DNA of 64,000 bases from Corydoras sp. C115 (lineage: Eukaryota > Chordata > Actinopteri > Siluriformes > Callichthyidae): the NCBI GenBank assembly GCA_019802505.1, contig JAFMOC010000373.1, positions 339,656-403,655 on the forward strand. The letters run 5' to 3'. The notes beneath the pieces are model-generated. The model searched no databases. It worked only from the letters and a program-made list of their open reading frames with translations, and was not told the DNA's origin. Below are positions 63,723 to 64,000 of this stretch, piece by piece; position 1 is the first letter of the stretch; each line of letters opens with the position of its first letter. The position numbers and the translations under genes were made by a program.

Positions 63723-64000
63723 TGATGTCTTGTGGAAAGGTTCCTCGAAGTTCTGAGGGCTGGAATAGTTAGAAGGAGATCAACCTCCATATCAGGGTTC
63801 ATGTCGGCGGCCGTGTCAGCGTGCAGCCACAGAGGGCGCTAGTAGGTGTTTACAGCAGCCTAATTAATTTCCACCCCCAGCGTCCCGTTTGTGTGGATGA
63901 CGACAGATCGGACGCGGTGCCCATCGGTGGCTTTACTGTTCCAGGGTGACACTGCTGAGAGTGTGTGTGCGATGTATCTGAGGGAGGAGGTGGTTGTTGA
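63723..64000. other. single-copy DNA to the window end
   Basis: No repeat and no recognisable exon. Confidence 0.4.

Overview
The window looks like nuclear DNA of a teleost fish. The evidence is a dense load of tRNA-headed SINEs whose core resembles the V-SINE (DANA/Mermaid-type) central domain, a Tc1-type transposon, hAT-like MITEs, LINE 3' fragments, long (TA)n/(CA)n microsatellites and a large minisatellite. I could not identify the species. I found no host protein-coding exon, rRNA, functional tRNA or CRISPR array that I can support. The window reads as intergenic or large-intron DNA, in which islands of apparently single-copy, stop-rich sequence are separated by repeats.

The dominant component is one V-SINE-like family of about 350 bp, with roughly 90 whole or partial copies on both strands. 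In its own orientation a full copy runs: a tRNA-like head with A box (TGGCTTAGTGGTTAGCA) and B box (GGTTCGAATCC); a core (TGTTCTCCCCGTGTCC to CACAGTCCAAAAACATGG); a middle starting AAATTGCCCCATATAGAG; a 3' part starting CTGTCCTGGGTGTATCTG; a C/G homopolymer; and an end GGATAAAGCGGAAG followed by ATGGATGG repeats. Entries below use the words head, core, middle and 3' part in this sense. A second tRNA-like family, here called SINE-B, has B box GGTTCAAATCCC and a tail AAGTCGCTTTGGATAAAAG. A third is seen once at 9.4 kb.

Layout. 1-13 kb: V-SINE copies, a MITE, a 241-bp tandem repeat (5.6-6.2 kb) and a SINE-B palindrome (11.6 kb). 13-24 kb: V-SINE copies, including a five-unit tandem array of whole elements (19.6-21.4 kb). 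24-27.6 kb: microsatellite tract, a 1.3-kb single-copy island, then LTR-like sequence arranged as an inverted repeat and as a tandem series with primer-binding-site-like motifs. 27.6-34 kb: V-SINEs, several with clean target-site duplications, a 5'-truncated LINE, and local direct and inverted duplications. 34.1-37.8 kb: about 108 copies of a 34-bp minisatellite. 38-56 kb: V-SINE mosaics, some made of plus and minus pieces joined end to end and present more than once. 56.2-57.8 kb: a complete Tc1/mariner element with an uninterrupted 340-residue DD34E transposase, next to a hAT-like MITE. 59-64 kb: a degenerate approximately 200-250-bp repeat array and a repeated SINE composite block.

The Tc1 transposase is the only open reading frame that behaves like a real gene. 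The three very long minus-strand frames at 34-38 kb are a by-product of a 34-bp unit that has no stop codon in any minus frame. Coordinates of SINE pieces are good to a few bases at clear ends and to about 10 bp where sequence is degenerate. Family names come from recognition by eye, not from database searches.
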